Shown in pieces: positions 8,924-17,638 of a DNA stretch of 48,728 bases. Position 1 is the stretch's first letter. Every line of letters starts with the position of its first letter. The stretch is taken from NCBI GenBank assembly GCA_011374625.1, contig DRPN01000030.1, forward strand, positions 1 through 48,728, given 5' to 3'. The notes beneath the pieces are model-generated. The model worked only from the letters and a program-made list of their open reading frames with translations, did no database searches and was not told the DNA's origin. A program made the position numbers and the translations under genes. The stretch comes from Bacteroidota bacterium. Its GTDB lineage: Bacteria > Bacteroidota > Bacteroidia > Bacteroidales > VadinHA17.

Positions 8924-9751
8924 ATGAATAAAATTATTGCAAAGGAATTTTTTTCCGAAAATATCTGCAAATTTGTTATTGAAGCACCAGAAATAGCCAA
9001 AAACAGAAAGCCCGGGAATTTCGTCATTATCCGGTTGGATGAAAAAGGGGAACGTATTCCTTTAACCATTGCTTCTTCAGATAAAGATAGGGGTACAATC
9101 ACGTTGGTTGTTCAGCGTGTGGGAGTTACTACGGCAAAGTTGCTGGCTATGGATTCCGGTCAGGCCATTCATGATGTGGTTGGACCGCTGGGTAAAGCCA
9201 CTCATATTGAATATGTAGGTACTGTGCTTTGTGCAGGTGGCGGTGTCGGAATTGCTCCTTTGTTACCTATTGTGGAAGGTTTTAAAAAGACCGGGAATAA
9301 GGTAGTGACAGTCCTTGCCGCACGTACCAAGAATCTGGTGATCCTTGAAGAACAGATGCGTAAGTTTTCCGACGAAGTGATCGTTATGACCGATGATGGA
9401 TCATATGGAAAAAAAGGTCTCGTAACGGCTGGTATGGAAGAAGTCATACAAAGGGAGAAAGTGAATCTTTCAGTAGTCATTGGACCTGCCATCATGATGA
9501 AATTTGCAGCCCTGACAACCAAAAAGTATAATATTCCCACAATTGCCAGTCTGAACACTATCATGGTTGATGGGACAGGTATGTGTGGTGCCTGCCGGGT
9601 TACTGTCGGAGGCAAGACTCGCTTTGTATGCGTCGACGGACCTGAATTTGATGCCCACCAGGTGAATTTTGATGAAATGCTCCAGCGCTTGGGATCATAT
9701 AAAAAAGAAGAAGCTGAAGCATATGAACGGTATTTAAAAACAGTACAATAA
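8924..9751 (+). CDS. nfnA: NfnA-like ferredoxin-NADP reductase subunit (sulfide/dihydroorotate dehydrogenase-like FAD/NAD protein)
   Basis: This 275-residue cytoplasmic flavoprotein has a ferredoxin-reductase FAD domain (about 1-95), an NAD(P) domain with GGGVGIAPLLP (about 105), and a C-terminal [2Fe-2S] site with C221, C224 and C236. D216 is the likely fourth ligand, as reported for Nfn enzymes. It is followed after 1 bp by nfnB, so the pair should form the electron-bifurcating NADH-dependent ferredoxin:NADP+ oxidoreductase. An alternative is a sulfide dehydrogenase-type SudBA pair; sequence alone does not separate these. Confidence 0.88.
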   Translation: MNKIIAKEFFSENICKFVIEAPEIAKNRKPGNFVIIRLDEKGERIPLTIASSDKDRGTITLVVQRVGVTTAKLLAMDSGQAIHDVVGPLGKATHIEYVGTVLCAGGGVGIAPLLPIVEGFKKTGNKVVTVLAARTKNLVILEEQMRKFSDEVIVMTDDGSYGKKGLVTAGMEEVIQREKVNLSVVIGPAIMMKFAALTTKKYNIPTIASLNTIMVDGTGMCGACRVTVGGKTRFVCVDGPEFDAHQVNFDEMLQRLGSYKKEEAEAYERYLKTVQ

Positions 9752-9752
9752 A

Positions 9753-11240
9753 ATGGAAAATATTGTTGAATATCTGAAAGAAGAAAGAAACCAACCCTGG
9801 CGGGACGAACTGCGTAAGTCGATGAAAGCCAAAGAAAGAACTTCTCTTGAGCGGGTTCATATGCCTGAACAAGATCCCGAGGAGCGAAGTCATAATTATC
9901 TGGAAGTCAACCTGGGACTCACAGAAGAACAAGCTCTTGTCGAATCTCGCCGCTGTCTGGACTGTCCCGATCCTACGTGTATCACAGGGTGTCCCGTCGG
10001 GATCAATATCCCTAAATTCATTAAGAAAATAGAAGCAAAGGATTATTTGGGAGCTGCAGTTGTCCTGAAAGAGACCAATGCTCTGCCCGCAGTATGCGGA
10101 CGGGTCTGTCCACAGGAAGTCCAATGTGAAGCCAGTTGTTTCTATACGGTAAAACTGAAAAAGTCCCCCGTTGCCATAGGTAACCTTGAAAGATTTGCAG
10201 CTGACTATGAACGCAACAGTGGGAAAATATCCGTACCGGAGATTTCAAAGTGTAACGGAGTAAAAGTTGCAGTGTTCGGTTCAGGACCTGCCGGCCTGGC
10301 CGCTTCCGGCGATCTTGTAAAATTCGGTTATGATGTTACGGTTTTTGAGGCGCTTCACGAAATCGGTGGCGTACTGAAGTATGGGATCCCTGAATATAGA
10401 CTGCCTAATGAAGTTATTGACGTAGAGATAGAAAGTCTGCGTAAAATGGGTGTTAAATTCCGGACTAATTTTGTAGTAGGGAAAACGGCTTCTATCGATG
10501 ACCTGAGAAATGAAGGTTTTAAAGCTTTCTTTATTGGCAGTGGCGCCGGTCTTCCTCGCTTTATGGGTATACCGGGAGAAAATCATATTGGGGTTTATTC
10601 TGCCAATGAATATCTTACCCGTATCAACCTGATGCATGCGGCAGATGCTAATTATGATACACCTATTTTGCGTGGAAAAGTGGTTGCCGTCATCGGAGGT
10701 GGAAATACGGCCATGGACTCTGTCCGGACAGCCAAGCGTATGGGAGCAGACAGAGCCATTCTCGTTTACCGTCGTTCGGAGAAAGAAATGCCTGCGCGTA
10801 TCGAAGAAATAAAACATGCGAAAGAAGAAGGTATTGAATTTCTTGTCCTACACAATCCTCTTGAATACTTTGCCGATGGGCAAGGTCGCGTAAACAGAAT
10901 GAAGTTACAAAAAATGGAACTGGGCGAACCTGATGCTTCAGGGAGAAGACGTCCCATACCCATCAAAGATTCGGAATTCAGCATTGATGTGGACTTGGTT
11001 ATTGTTGCTGTCGGAGTGTCTCCCAACCCATTAATTCCTAATGCTCTGCCAGATCTGAAAATGTCAAAATGGGGAACTATTGTCGTCGATAAAGATACCA
11101 TGCAATCTTCCATACCAGATCTGTTCGCAGGTGGAGATATTGTACGTGGCGGAGCTACTGTAATCCTTGCCATGGGGGACGGAAGAAAAGCTGCCGCCGG
11201 AATGCATAAATACATACAGGGAAAAGTTAAATCCATATAA
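9753..11240 (+). CDS. nfnB: NfnB-like NADPH-dependent subunit (glutamate synthase small-subunit family)
   Basis: This 495-residue protein has the two N-terminal [4Fe-4S] cysteine sets (CLDCPDPTCITGCP and CGRVCPQEVQCEASC), an FAD Rossmann motif GSGPAGLAA and an NADPH motif GGGNTAMDSVRTAKR. It has the GltD fold, but there is no GltB here and nfnA lies directly upstream. The pair is therefore best read as NfnAB, exchanging electrons between NADPH, NADH and ferredoxin in the cytoplasm. The two genes share one promoter. No strong terminator follows directly; a hairpin lies at 11631. Confidence 0.9.
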   Translation: MENIVEYLKEERNQPWRDELRKSMKAKERTSLERVHMPEQDPEERSHNYLEVNLGLTEEQALVESRRCLDCPDPTCITGCPVGINIPKFIKKIEAKDYLGAAVVLKETNALPAVCGRVCPQEVQCEASCFYTVKLKKSPVAIGNLERFAADYERNSGKISVPEISKCNGVKVAVFGSGPAGLAASGDLVKFGYDVTVFEALHEIGGVLKYGIPEYRLPNEVIDVEIESLRKMGVKFRTNFVVGKTASIDDLRNEGFKAFFIGSGAGLPRFMGIPGENHIGVYSANEYLTRINLMHAADANYDTPILRGKVVAVIGGGNTAMDSVRTAKRMGADRAILVYRRSEKEMPARIEEIKHAKEEGIEFLVLHNPLEYFADGQGRVNRMKLQKMELGEPDASGRRRPIPIKDSEFSIDVDLVIVAVGVSPNPLIPNALPDLKMSKWGTIVVDKDTMQSSIPDLFAGGDIVRGGATVILAMGDGRKAAAGMHKYIQGKVKSI

Positions 11241-11630
11241 ATTTATATCTTGCAAAAAACATTTATGAGTCCAGTTTAACATATTAAATGCAAACAGATT
11301 TGCTTTAAGCAATCACCTGGCTTTCCATTTTCCGTTTCGTTTATATTCCTTCGTATCAGATGATAAAATCACTTTTTTTTGAACCGTTCAATACCTAACG
11401 TGACTTTTTGCTAAGCTCGTCCTCAAAAATAAATAAATGACATTTTTCACAAAACTACGCAACCTTTTCCAGTCATGCTACATCTAAATTTAAAGGTTTG
11501 ACACTTTATTAGCATTAGTACACGTCCAATTACTCTTGATGTTACCAATGTTTGCCGGCTGATTATTAATGGTTGTATGGTTTATATTGAACCGGCAGAA
11601 TTTTAAGACAGTGTATTAGGGTTAGTGGAA
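11241..11630. other. Non-coding stretch after nfnB
   Basis: I see no intact gene. A short open stretch around 11520-11606 (RPITLDVTNVCRLIING...) ends in a stop and looks like a relic or chance; I do not recognise it. Confidence 0.4.
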
Positions 11631-11656
11631 AAGATGCCCCTTCAAAGGGGCATCTT
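11631..11656. terminator. Strong hairpin, possible terminator
   Basis: AAGATGCCCCTT and AAGGGGCATCTT are perfect 12-bp arms around a 2-nt centre. It lies about 390 bp after nfnB and has no long T-tract, so it may be a terminator without a run or a relic of a mobile element end. Confidence 0.5.
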
Positions 11657-11751
11657 AGTATCTAAGAGAAACCCCCAATTCCCGTAAACAAAAACTCTAT
11701 CTGTGATGTTTATTTTGGGTGGAATCATTTAAAAGTTTTTCATCTGATTAA

Positions 11752-11995
11752 AAATTTTCTTCACCCGTGTAACCGGTTACTCACAGTAAAACTGTTCGTG
11801 AGCTCGCTTTGCCCGGTTCACTCTCCCATGAATTTTTTTAATCATTTTCCTTTGTGAATTTTTGAATGAATCTCCCCGCTGTAAGCAGACAGGATATCAT
11901 CATGGGATTGTTAATAATATTTTCGGCGCCGGCGACGAGAAATTTATTTTCTTGTCCGCCTTTTGGCGGATTAAAAAAATTCATGTTCGTTTCAT
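11752..11995 (+). repeat. Dispersed intergenic repeat, copy C with extra segment
   Basis: It has the full core from GTAACCGGTTAC (a 12-bp palindrome) through CAGTAAAACTGTTCGTGAGC to GCCCGGTTCACTCTCCC. A 17-bp arm then follows at 11827-11843 whose exact inverse lies at 11969-11985, before GTTCGTTTCAT. Between the arms sits about 125 bp, including the hairpin TCCGCC-TTTT-GGCGGA (11955-11970). Copy B lacks this inter-arm segment. Confidence 0.7.
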
Positions 11996-12033
11996 CTGTT
12001 TATTTTTATTTTTTAAAGGTCAGATGGAACTTA

Positions 12034-12088
12034 CCATGATAAAATAATTATGCACGTGTGTGTTAAAATCATAATTATTTTATCATGG
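12034..12088. repeat. Perfect 19-bp inverted repeat
   Basis: CCATGATAAAATAATTATG (12034-12052) recurs inverted at 12070-12088 around a 17-bp loop. It lies just beyond the stop codon of the SRPBCC gene, so it may fold at the 3' end of that mRNA. There is no T-tract. Confidence 0.65.
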
Positions 12089-12093
12089 ACGTT

Positions 12094-12618
12094 TCATAAG
12101 TTTGTTTTTTCCATCATTTCCCTGAATCGGTTCATCCCTTTCTTCAATTTCTTTTTTATCATAGGTTTCATCCATGGGAGCATTAACCGGGCAACAGGAT
12201 CATTTCCTGACAGTGTATACGTCACAAGGATCTCAGAATAATTGTCCATTTGAAAAAAGTACATGTCCATATAAATATCGCACTTAGACATTTTAACATC
12301 TATCACCAATCGTTTTTTCCAGTCTACTTTTACGATTTCTTCAACAGCTGACAGCTTAGAATTTCCAACAGTATACGTGAAACGGTATTTACTTCCTTCG
12401 GAAAATGGCAGTCCGTAAATATGTTCTATTTTTTCAAGCCCATCCATCCATTCCGAAAGCCTGACAGGATTGCCCAAAATGACAAAGACCTTGGTAAGTG
12501 ATTGTTTGATACGTGTATTCGTTTTAATTTTGATCTTTGGAGTAACCAATCCGGGAAGGATGAATATCAATGGAAGTAAAACAATTGTGCCAGTAAATAT
12601 TTTCCATTTTCTTTTCAT
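12094..12618 (-). CDS. SRPBCC-like protein with N-terminal membrane anchor
   Basis: This is a protein of about 174 residues if the ATG at 12618 is used; the frame is open to 12660. One hydrophobic segment (WKIFTGTIVLLPLIFILPGL) follows a basic start. The rest matches the SRPBCC/polyketide-cyclase pattern of a helix-grip fold: a VRLSEWMDGLEKIE region, alternating strands, and a long basic C-terminal helix (KPMIKKKLKKGMNRFREM). Ligand and function are unknown. It stands alone among decayed DNA, with a perfect inverted repeat just after its stop. Homology is judged by pattern only. Confidence 0.65.
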   Translation of the reverse strand: MKRKWKIFTGTIVLLPLIFILPGLVTPKIKIKTNTRIKQSLTKVFVILGNPVRLSEWMDGLEKIEHIYGLPFSEGSKYRFTYTVGNSKLSAVEEIVKVDWKKRLVIDVKMSKCDIYMDMYFFQMDNYSEILVTYTLSGNDPVARLMLPWMKPMIKKKLKKGMNRFREMMEKTNL

Positions 12619-12699
12619 CCGGGTCGAATTATTCCAAAACATATTGGTTAAAAATAGCATATTTTATTGAAACAATTGCGACACGGTTTCCTCCTAATG

Positions 12700-13200
12700 T
12701 TTTTTTGATTATTTCCCGGGGTTGGTTGTCTCTTTTGAAGTATACTTTGGGAAAGGTTTATAGACAAACATCTCCTGCAATTGTTAAAGGTGGTTCTCAA
12801 ATTGCTGCAAATGTTCCTCTTTCTGTGCTAACTTCTGTTGTAGTTGCTGTTCATCTTCCATTAGGAGATCTTTTTGTTCATCTCCCATTCACCCAACATA
12901 TAATTCAGGCTGTCAAGTCAAGCAATTTTTTCCGGGTAGACAGATCAATCCCTGTTATTTTTGTTCAGCCAATTGTTCTGGGATATCCATTCCGAATTTT
13001 TTTTCTTCCATAAGTTTTTCTCTTGAAAGCTCAATAGCCACCTTCAGGGCGATCATATTTCCATTTTGCTGTGCATCCCGGAAATAATAACTGGCTTCTT
13101 TTTCAAAAACGGAAATTTCATCGGTAAAAAGCTTGATCCCGGCTTTTTGTATCGTATCCAGTTCATATACAAAGAATGCATCCCTTTTCGTTGAAAGCAG
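12700..13200 (-). pseudogene. Decayed coding remnants (Gln-rich coiled coil and an unrecognised 80-codon piece)
   Basis: On the minus strand, a frame between about 13195 and 12950 reads KRDAFFVYELDTIQKAGIKL and ends AIELSREKLMEEKKFGMD before a stop. Further on, after several stops, it reads a Gln/Glu-rich helix (EDEQQLQQKLAQKEEHLQQF). The pieces look like real protein broken by stops and frameshifts. I do not recognise the family. No intact ORF on the plus strand is convincing. The stretch 13200-13535 shows nothing I can support. Confidence 0.4.
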
Positions 13201-13535
13201 TTATTGTTTGATCTCCTCTATTTGCTATTGTTTATGTCCTTTCTAAGTTGCTGTTGCTATCTGACCGGTCCGTGTATATTCTCCTCATACAAGGGATACT
13301 TTTTTTTCTGGGATTACTATTAATGAAAATAATAGTTATTCCGGAAAAACGGACTATAAGAAGTACTTTTTGTTATACTGCCGATGACGTATGTTTCAAC
13401 TTTTTACATATATTCATTACGGGAGGTGTTTTGACCCCGGGGATAAAAAGTTCCGTGTGGGTTAACAAACACCCCCTCGGATGGAAAATAATCATTTTTA
13501 GGATTACATCAAATTTGGAAGGCATAAAAGACAGA

Positions 13536-14642
13536 TCAGGATGGGTTATATTCCTGCAAATCTATTTCTCCTTTCAAATAAAGATATGCGTAATAAGCCA
13601 ATCCTTCCAGTTCGTCATCTCCGGGATACACATGAACCTCCGAGACTTTTGGCAGTCTTTCCATCAGATACCGCATGAGTGTCCTACTGTTGGCCATTGG
13701 TCCCGTGACCAGGATTGAATCGACAGGTTCGGTAATGGTCATATACATAGCTCCTACTTCTTTGGCCACCTGATAAGCCATGGCTTCGAAGATAAACCTG
13801 GCATTCTCATTCCCTTCTTCAATCATTTTTTCTGCATTGTAACCGCTGTCGGTATTAAGATAAGCCACCATTCCACCTTTGCCACGAACCATTTCAAGCA
13901 TCTCTTCCATGGTATATTTCCCGCTAAAGCAAGCTCTGATTACATCTCCAACAGGCAGGGAACCACTTCCTATAACCGAGAATGGACCATCCCCGTCATA
14001 TCCGTAAGTTGCATCAATAACTTTTCCGTGATTATGCATGCCGACGGTAATACCTCCACCCAAGTTCACCACAATCAGATTCAAGTCTTCATATTTCTTC
14101 CCTATTGACTTGGCATACATCCTGGCCACATATTTCTGATTCAGGGCATGGAAAATGGATTTTCTTTCAAACAAAGGATGGCCGGATACGCGGGCGAGTT
14201 CATCAAATTCATCGACAACAACAGGATCGGCAATATAGGCTTTGGCGTTGGGAAAATATTTCGCCAAGGTATCTGCTATCAGACCTCCCAAGTTTACCAC
14301 ATCTTCCACCTGTTCATTGAACGTTTTCAGGTCTTTTTTCATCTTTTCATTCACCTCATAGATACCCGATTTAACAGGATGGATAAGACCTCCCCTGCCC
14401 ATAACCATCTTGATATCATTGAAGTTGATTTCGTTTTCTTTCAATGCCTGCAATACTGTATCTGTTCTGAATTGTTTCTGATCGATAATGCTGTTAAAGT
14501 GGTCCAGTTCATCCTTTGTATGGCGGATCATTTTGAGAAAGATTGTTTTTTCCAACCTGTAGACAGCGATCTTTGTATAATCCACCCGAGGGTTTACCGT
14601 TATCACCAATATTTTGGAAAGATCAATATCTTTTCTGTTCAT
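13536..14642 (-). CDS. buk: Butyrate kinase family protein
   Basis: This 368-residue ASKHA-fold acyl-phosphate kinase would convert butyryl (or branched-chain acyl) phosphate and ADP to the acid and ATP. Family landmarks include GRGGLIHPVKSGIYEVNEKM, ADPVVVDEFDELARVSGHP, FHALNQK, VVNLGGGITVGMHNHGKVID and DGDGPFSVIGSGSLP. The N-terminal phosphate motif, usually NPGSTSTK, reads NPRVDYTK here, so glycine and serine/threonine contacts are lost. No phosphotransbutyrylase gene is adjacent. A terminator separates it from trpB2 upstream, so it should have its own promoter. Confidence 0.85.
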   Translation of the reverse strand: MNRKDIDLSKILVITVNPRVDYTKIAVYRLEKTIFLKMIRHTKDELDHFNSIIDQKQFRTDTVLQALKENEINFNDIKMVMGRGGLIHPVKSGIYEVNEKMKKDLKTFNEQVEDVVNLGGLIADTLAKYFPNAKAYIADPVVVDEFDELARVSGHPLFERKSIFHALNQKYVARMYAKSIGKKYEDLNLIVVNLGGGITVGMHNHGKVIDATYGYDGDGPFSVIGSGSLPVGDVIRACFSGKYTMEEMLEMVRGKGGMVAYLNTDSGYNAEKMIEEGNENARFIFEAMAYQVAKEVGAMYMTITEPVDSILVTGPMANSRTLMRYLMERLPKVSEVHVYPGDDELEGLAYYAYLYLKGEIDLQEYNPS

Positions 14643-14671
14643 AACTTGTTGTTTTTAACCGTAAAGTTACC

Positions 14672-14710
14672 AAAAAAGCTTTTCCCGTTTATATCCTGTC
14701 CGGGAAAAGC
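14672..14710 (-). terminator. Rho-independent terminator of the trpB2 transcript
   Basis: Arms GCTTTTCCCG (14678-14687) and CGGGAAAAGC (14701-14710) surround a 13-nt loop. On the minus strand the hairpin is followed by a run of six T. It lies between trpB2 and buk. Confidence 0.75.
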
Positions 14711-14733
14711 CTTTATATTTTGCGGATATTTTT

Positions 14734-16113
14734 CTACAACTCAGGAGGTGTAGGAAATTGCATGATTTCTGCTGTATATTTTTCCAGTTCTTCTTCACTA
14801 AGGGCATAATCATGCAAACGGCCGTGGATATAATTGTCATATCCCGTCAGATCCATCAGGCCGTGTCCGCTGAAGTTGAAAACAATAACTTTTTCTTTCC
14901 CTTCTTCTTTAGCTTTCTTGGCTTCTCTGATGCAAGCTGCAATGGCATGACTGGTTTCCGGGGCTGGAATAATTCCTTCCGTCCTTGCAAACAGCATAGC
15001 AGCTTCATAGCATTCAAGTTGATGTAAGGCCATAGGTTTGGCCAGTCCCAGATTGACGGAATGACTGATCAGCGGTGCAACACCGTGATAGCGCAGCCCC
15101 CCGGCGTGTATGGGTGGAGGGATGAAGCCATGTCCCAGGGTATGCATGGCCAGTAAAGGTGTCAGGCCTGCGTTATCGCCAAAATCATAATGATAGGGAG
15201 CCCGGGTCAGGGTCGGACAGGATGTCGGTTCAACAGGGATGATATCTATTTCTGCTCCGTTAATCTTATCCAGCATAAACGGGAAAGAAAGTCCGGCAAA
15301 ATTACTACCACCGCCAACACATCCGATAACCGTATCCACTTTCTTTTCGTTAGCTATCTCAAGTTGTTTTTTTGTTTCCAAGCCTATGATGGTTTGATGC
15401 ATGAGAACATGGTTCAGTACGCTTCCCAAGGAATATTTTGTCTGACCTGACTTGTCTGATACAGCTTCTTCCACAGCTTCACTGATAGCTATTCCCAGGC
15501 TGCCAGGAGTATCGGGATCTTTTTCCAGTACTGCCCTTCCCGCTGCTGTTTCATTGCTGGGGCTGGCTACACAGTTAGCTCCCCAGGTCTGCATCATCAT
15601 TTTCCGTAAAGGTTTCTGGTCAAAACTGATCCTCACCATAAAGACTTTTGCTTCCAAGCCTAGCAGTGAGCAGGCAAAAGCCAAAGCACTACCCCACTGG
15701 CCAGCTCCGGTTTCAGTTGTCAGTTTCTTTACGCCGAATTCCTTGTTATACCAAGCCTGTGCTACAGCCGTATTGGGTTTATGACTCCCGGCCGGCGATA
15801 CGCTCTCATTTTTAAAATAGATGCGTGCCGGTGTGCCCAGGACTTTTTCCAACGCTCTTGCCCGTTGTAGCGGAGATGGTCTCCAACGTACCAGTATCTC
15901 CAGTATTCCTTCAGGAATATCAATCCAACGCTGTGTAGAAACTTCCTGTTCAATCAGGTTCATCGGGAAAATAGCTCCCAACATTTCCGGATTGACAGGC
16001 TTTCCGTCAGGTCCTAGTGGTGGCGGAGGCATCTTGGGCAGATCAGCTGCCAGATTGTACCACTGCCTCGGCATCTCTTTTTCATCCAAAAAAATCTTTA
16101 CTTGCTTTGCCAT
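14734..16113 (-). CDS. trpB2: TrpB2-type tryptophan synthase beta subunit
   Basis: This 459-residue PLP enzyme is longer than classical TrpB and carries the TrpB2 features: an N-terminal extension with [24 protein letters not shown], and the PLP lysine K112 in [20 protein letters not shown] and the CVGGGSNF phosphate loop are also present. It condenses indole with L-serine to tryptophan. No trpA or other trp gene adjoins it, as is usual for stand-alone TrpB2. A leader ORF rich in Trp codons and a terminator lie directly upstream, implying attenuation by tryptophan supply. Use as an indole salvage enzyme is plausible. Confidence 0.93.
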   Translation of the reverse strand: MAKQVKIFLDEKEMPRQWYNLAADLPKMPPPPLGPDGKPVNPEMLGAIFPMNLIEQEVSTQRWIDIPEGILEILVRWRPSPLQRARALEKVLGTPARIYFKNESVSPAGSHKPNTAVAQAWYNKEFGVKKLTTETGAGQWGSALAFACSLLGLEAKVFMVRISFDQKPLRKMMMQTWGANCVASPSNETAAGRAVLEKDPDTPGSLGIAISEAVEEAVSDKSGQTKYSLGSVLNHVLMHQTIIGLETKKQLEIANEKKVDTVIGCVGGGSNFAGLSFPFMLDKINGAEIDIIPVEPTSCPTLTRAPYHYDFGDNAGLTPLLAMHTLGHGFIPPPIHAGGLRYHGVAPLISHSVNLGLAKPMALHQLECYEAAMLFARTEGIIPAPETSHAIAACIREAKKAKEEGKEKVIVFNFSGHGLMDLTGYDNYIHGRLHDYALSEEELEKYTAEIMQFPTPPEL

Positions 16114-16136
16114 CTTTTTAAGTTTAAGTTTATATT

Positions 16137-16166
16137 AAAAAAAAGGCATGTTGTAACCAACATGCC
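16137..16166 (-). terminator. Attenuator terminator upstream of trpB2
   Basis: On the minus strand, GGCATGTTG and CAACATGCC form a perfect 9-bp stem around GTTA, followed by eight T (16144-16137). The last T lies about 23 bp before the trpB2 start codon. Its loop side (TTGGTTACAA) can pair with TGTAACC in the leader ORF (16210-16204), giving a competing antiterminator. Confidence 0.85.
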
Positions 16167-16189
16167 CCGGTTCGATTTTATTCAATTTA

Positions 16190-16264
16190 TTACCAGACAT
16201 ACGGGTTACAGCAAGTAAATTTCATATGCCAGCAACACCAATATGTCCGATTCTTTGTTTTCAT
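16190..16264 (-). CDS. Trp-rich leader peptide of trpB2
   Basis: This 24-codon ORF starts with ATG at 16264 and ends in TAA at 16190. It encodes MKTKNRTYWCCWHM and then a tail ending PYVW, giving Trp at 9, 12 and 24, plus four Cys. Three Trp in 24 residues is far above chance. It lies 23 bp before a terminator that sits between it and trpB2. A ribosome stalled at Trp 9 or 12 leaves codons 19-21 free; these contain TGTAACC, which pairs with the terminator loop. A translating ribosome that reaches the stop would cover that segment. This is the layout of ribosome-mediated attenuation. Confidence 0.8.
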   Translation of the reverse strand: MKTKNRTYWCCWHMKFTCCNPYVW

Positions 16265-16866
16265 CTTTTAAGTTGCTAAAATATAAAAAATTTTAATTCC
16301 AAAAAATATATCGGAAAAAAAGATAAAATTTGATAAGTGATTTTTTTCAAGCAGATATTTTTTGAGAAAATTCTGAATATTAGAAATGTGATTCATCTGA
16401 AGAAGAGTTAGATGCAGTATCATTCTCTGTATAAACATGCAATTACCGGTCTGTTCCGATTTACCCCTGACGAAATCCGTTTCACAGCTATTAACCAAAC
16501 TTTCATGAAAATTCCGGATTATCAAAATACCACTTGCGTATATATACGGTTTTGGATCTTATGTCAATCCTTTTTTCAAAACCTTCCCGGTTATTCAATG
16601 GATAAATAAAAGAGAACAAATCCACGGGTATTCTGAGTCGGGAATGACACCTGAAAGCATCTGCAAAGAACTGTAGAGTACGATACACAAGGAAAAATAT
16701 GGAAGGGAGCCCCACATACATCATGAACCGGTCAATAAAAAAGAGCATGTGGAATTCGTTCTATATTTTCAGAAAAAACTGAAAAACAAAAAACGACTCA
16801 CATATATGTTATTTAATCGATAGTTTAATAAACATTTCCGTAAAATTTACCCAAAGATATCTGAAG
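16265..16866. other. Gap with no intact gene
   Basis: It holds the presumed trpB2 leader promoter (TATTTTAG-like -7 on the minus strand near 16280). It also holds short open pieces on the plus strand (for example EKYGREPHIHHEPVNKKE near 16700) that look like decayed coding DNA. I do not recognise them. Confidence 0.4.
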
Positions 16867-17166
16867 ATGGCGCGTAAGATTTTAGTTGTCAAAATAAAAG
16901 ACACAGGCAACGGCATTCGACCCGACAAGAAAAGGTTTTGATAAGTTCAGACAGATAGAGAAAATACTGATCTGCAAATATGAAGATACTGGTGTAGAGT
17001 TGACCATCGCGAAGTATCTTAAAATACCTGTTATTGCTATCACAACTAAAGCGTACAGAAATATGAAGACAGGGTTTTCAAAACCCGGTTGTGATAAATT
17101 TCTTACGAAATCTGTAGATAGAAATAAGCTTTATGAGACCATCGGAAAATTTCTACCAAATTGTTA
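16867..17166 (+). pseudogene. Remnant of a hybrid histidine kinase
   Basis: Frame 1 gives the ATPase N/G1 box (VKIKDTGNGIRPDKKRF) and then a stop. After a frameshift the next frame continues with the F and G2 region (DKFRQIEK, EDTGVELTIAKYL) and joins abruptly to the end of a receiver domain (IPVIAITTKAYRN, GCDKFLTKSV, KLYETIGKFL). The DTGNGI and TGVELTIAK blocks are the kinase ATP lid and the KS...GCDKFLTK part is the receiver end. The gene has lost its start, its H box and most of the receiver. Confidence 0.75.
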
Positions 17167-17185
17167 AGGATTATTGGCGTATTTT

Positions 17186-17638
17186 TCAGAAAACATCCAA
17201 GACCTTGACCTGTTGTCCGTTGAATTCGTAAGTATCCCCTTTTCTTAACCCCTGAATAACATTAAACAAAGGAACCTTGGGGGAAATAGCGTAATAAGTT
17301 TCATTGCAACAGGTAAATTTCCCCAAGCCTATTGATACAAACATTTTCTGTTTATCGGTTATCACAACAGATCCCACGTCAACATAAGGACGGGATTTCA
17401 TTGAAGTTAGTTTTTCCAGAATCTGTTTGTCCTGCAATGCTTTTTCATATTGAGAAGCCAACAGGTCTCTCTTACTCAACAACTGGGTTCGATACGGATC
17501 ATAAAGATCCCTGGTCTGGTCATCTTCATTGGCACTCTCCTGTATGTCCAAGATGGCCTGCTTGGCTGTCTGAATGACTTTCTCTTGTTTTTCAAGACAA
17601 ATACGTATGATTTCCTCTTTCAGCTTAAGTTTATCCAT
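17186..17638 (-). CDS. GreA-like conserved hypothetical protein
   Basis: This 150-residue cytoplasmic protein has a long charged N-terminal helix pair (about residues 1-75, with LEKQEKVIQTAKQAILDIQE and RDLLASQYEKALQDKQILEKL), then a small beta domain (VDVGSVVITDKQKMFVSIGLG). The layout resembles GreA/GreB-fold proteins: a coiled coil followed by a FKBP-like domain. The exact role is unknown; a transcription or RNA polymerase link is inference from fold only. It is monocistronic and divergent from the threonine aldolase gene. Confidence 0.65.
   Translation of the reverse strand: MDKLKLKEEIIRICLEKQEKVIQTAKQAILDIQESANEDDQTRDLYDPYRTQLLSKRDLLASQYEKALQDKQILEKLTSMKSRPYVDVGSVVITDKQKMFVSIGLGKFTCCNETYYAISPKVPLFNVIQGLRKGDTYEFNGQQVKVLDVF

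Noticed and set aside
13248-13718. 156-codon plus-strand frame
   Set aside because: It overlaps the end of butyrate kinase on the other strand and has low-complexity hydrophobic composition; no family likeness.
16268-16525. 85-codon minus-strand frame upstream of the Trp leader
   Set aside because: Composition is AT-driven and nothing is recognisable; the leader ORF nearer trpB2 explains the region better.
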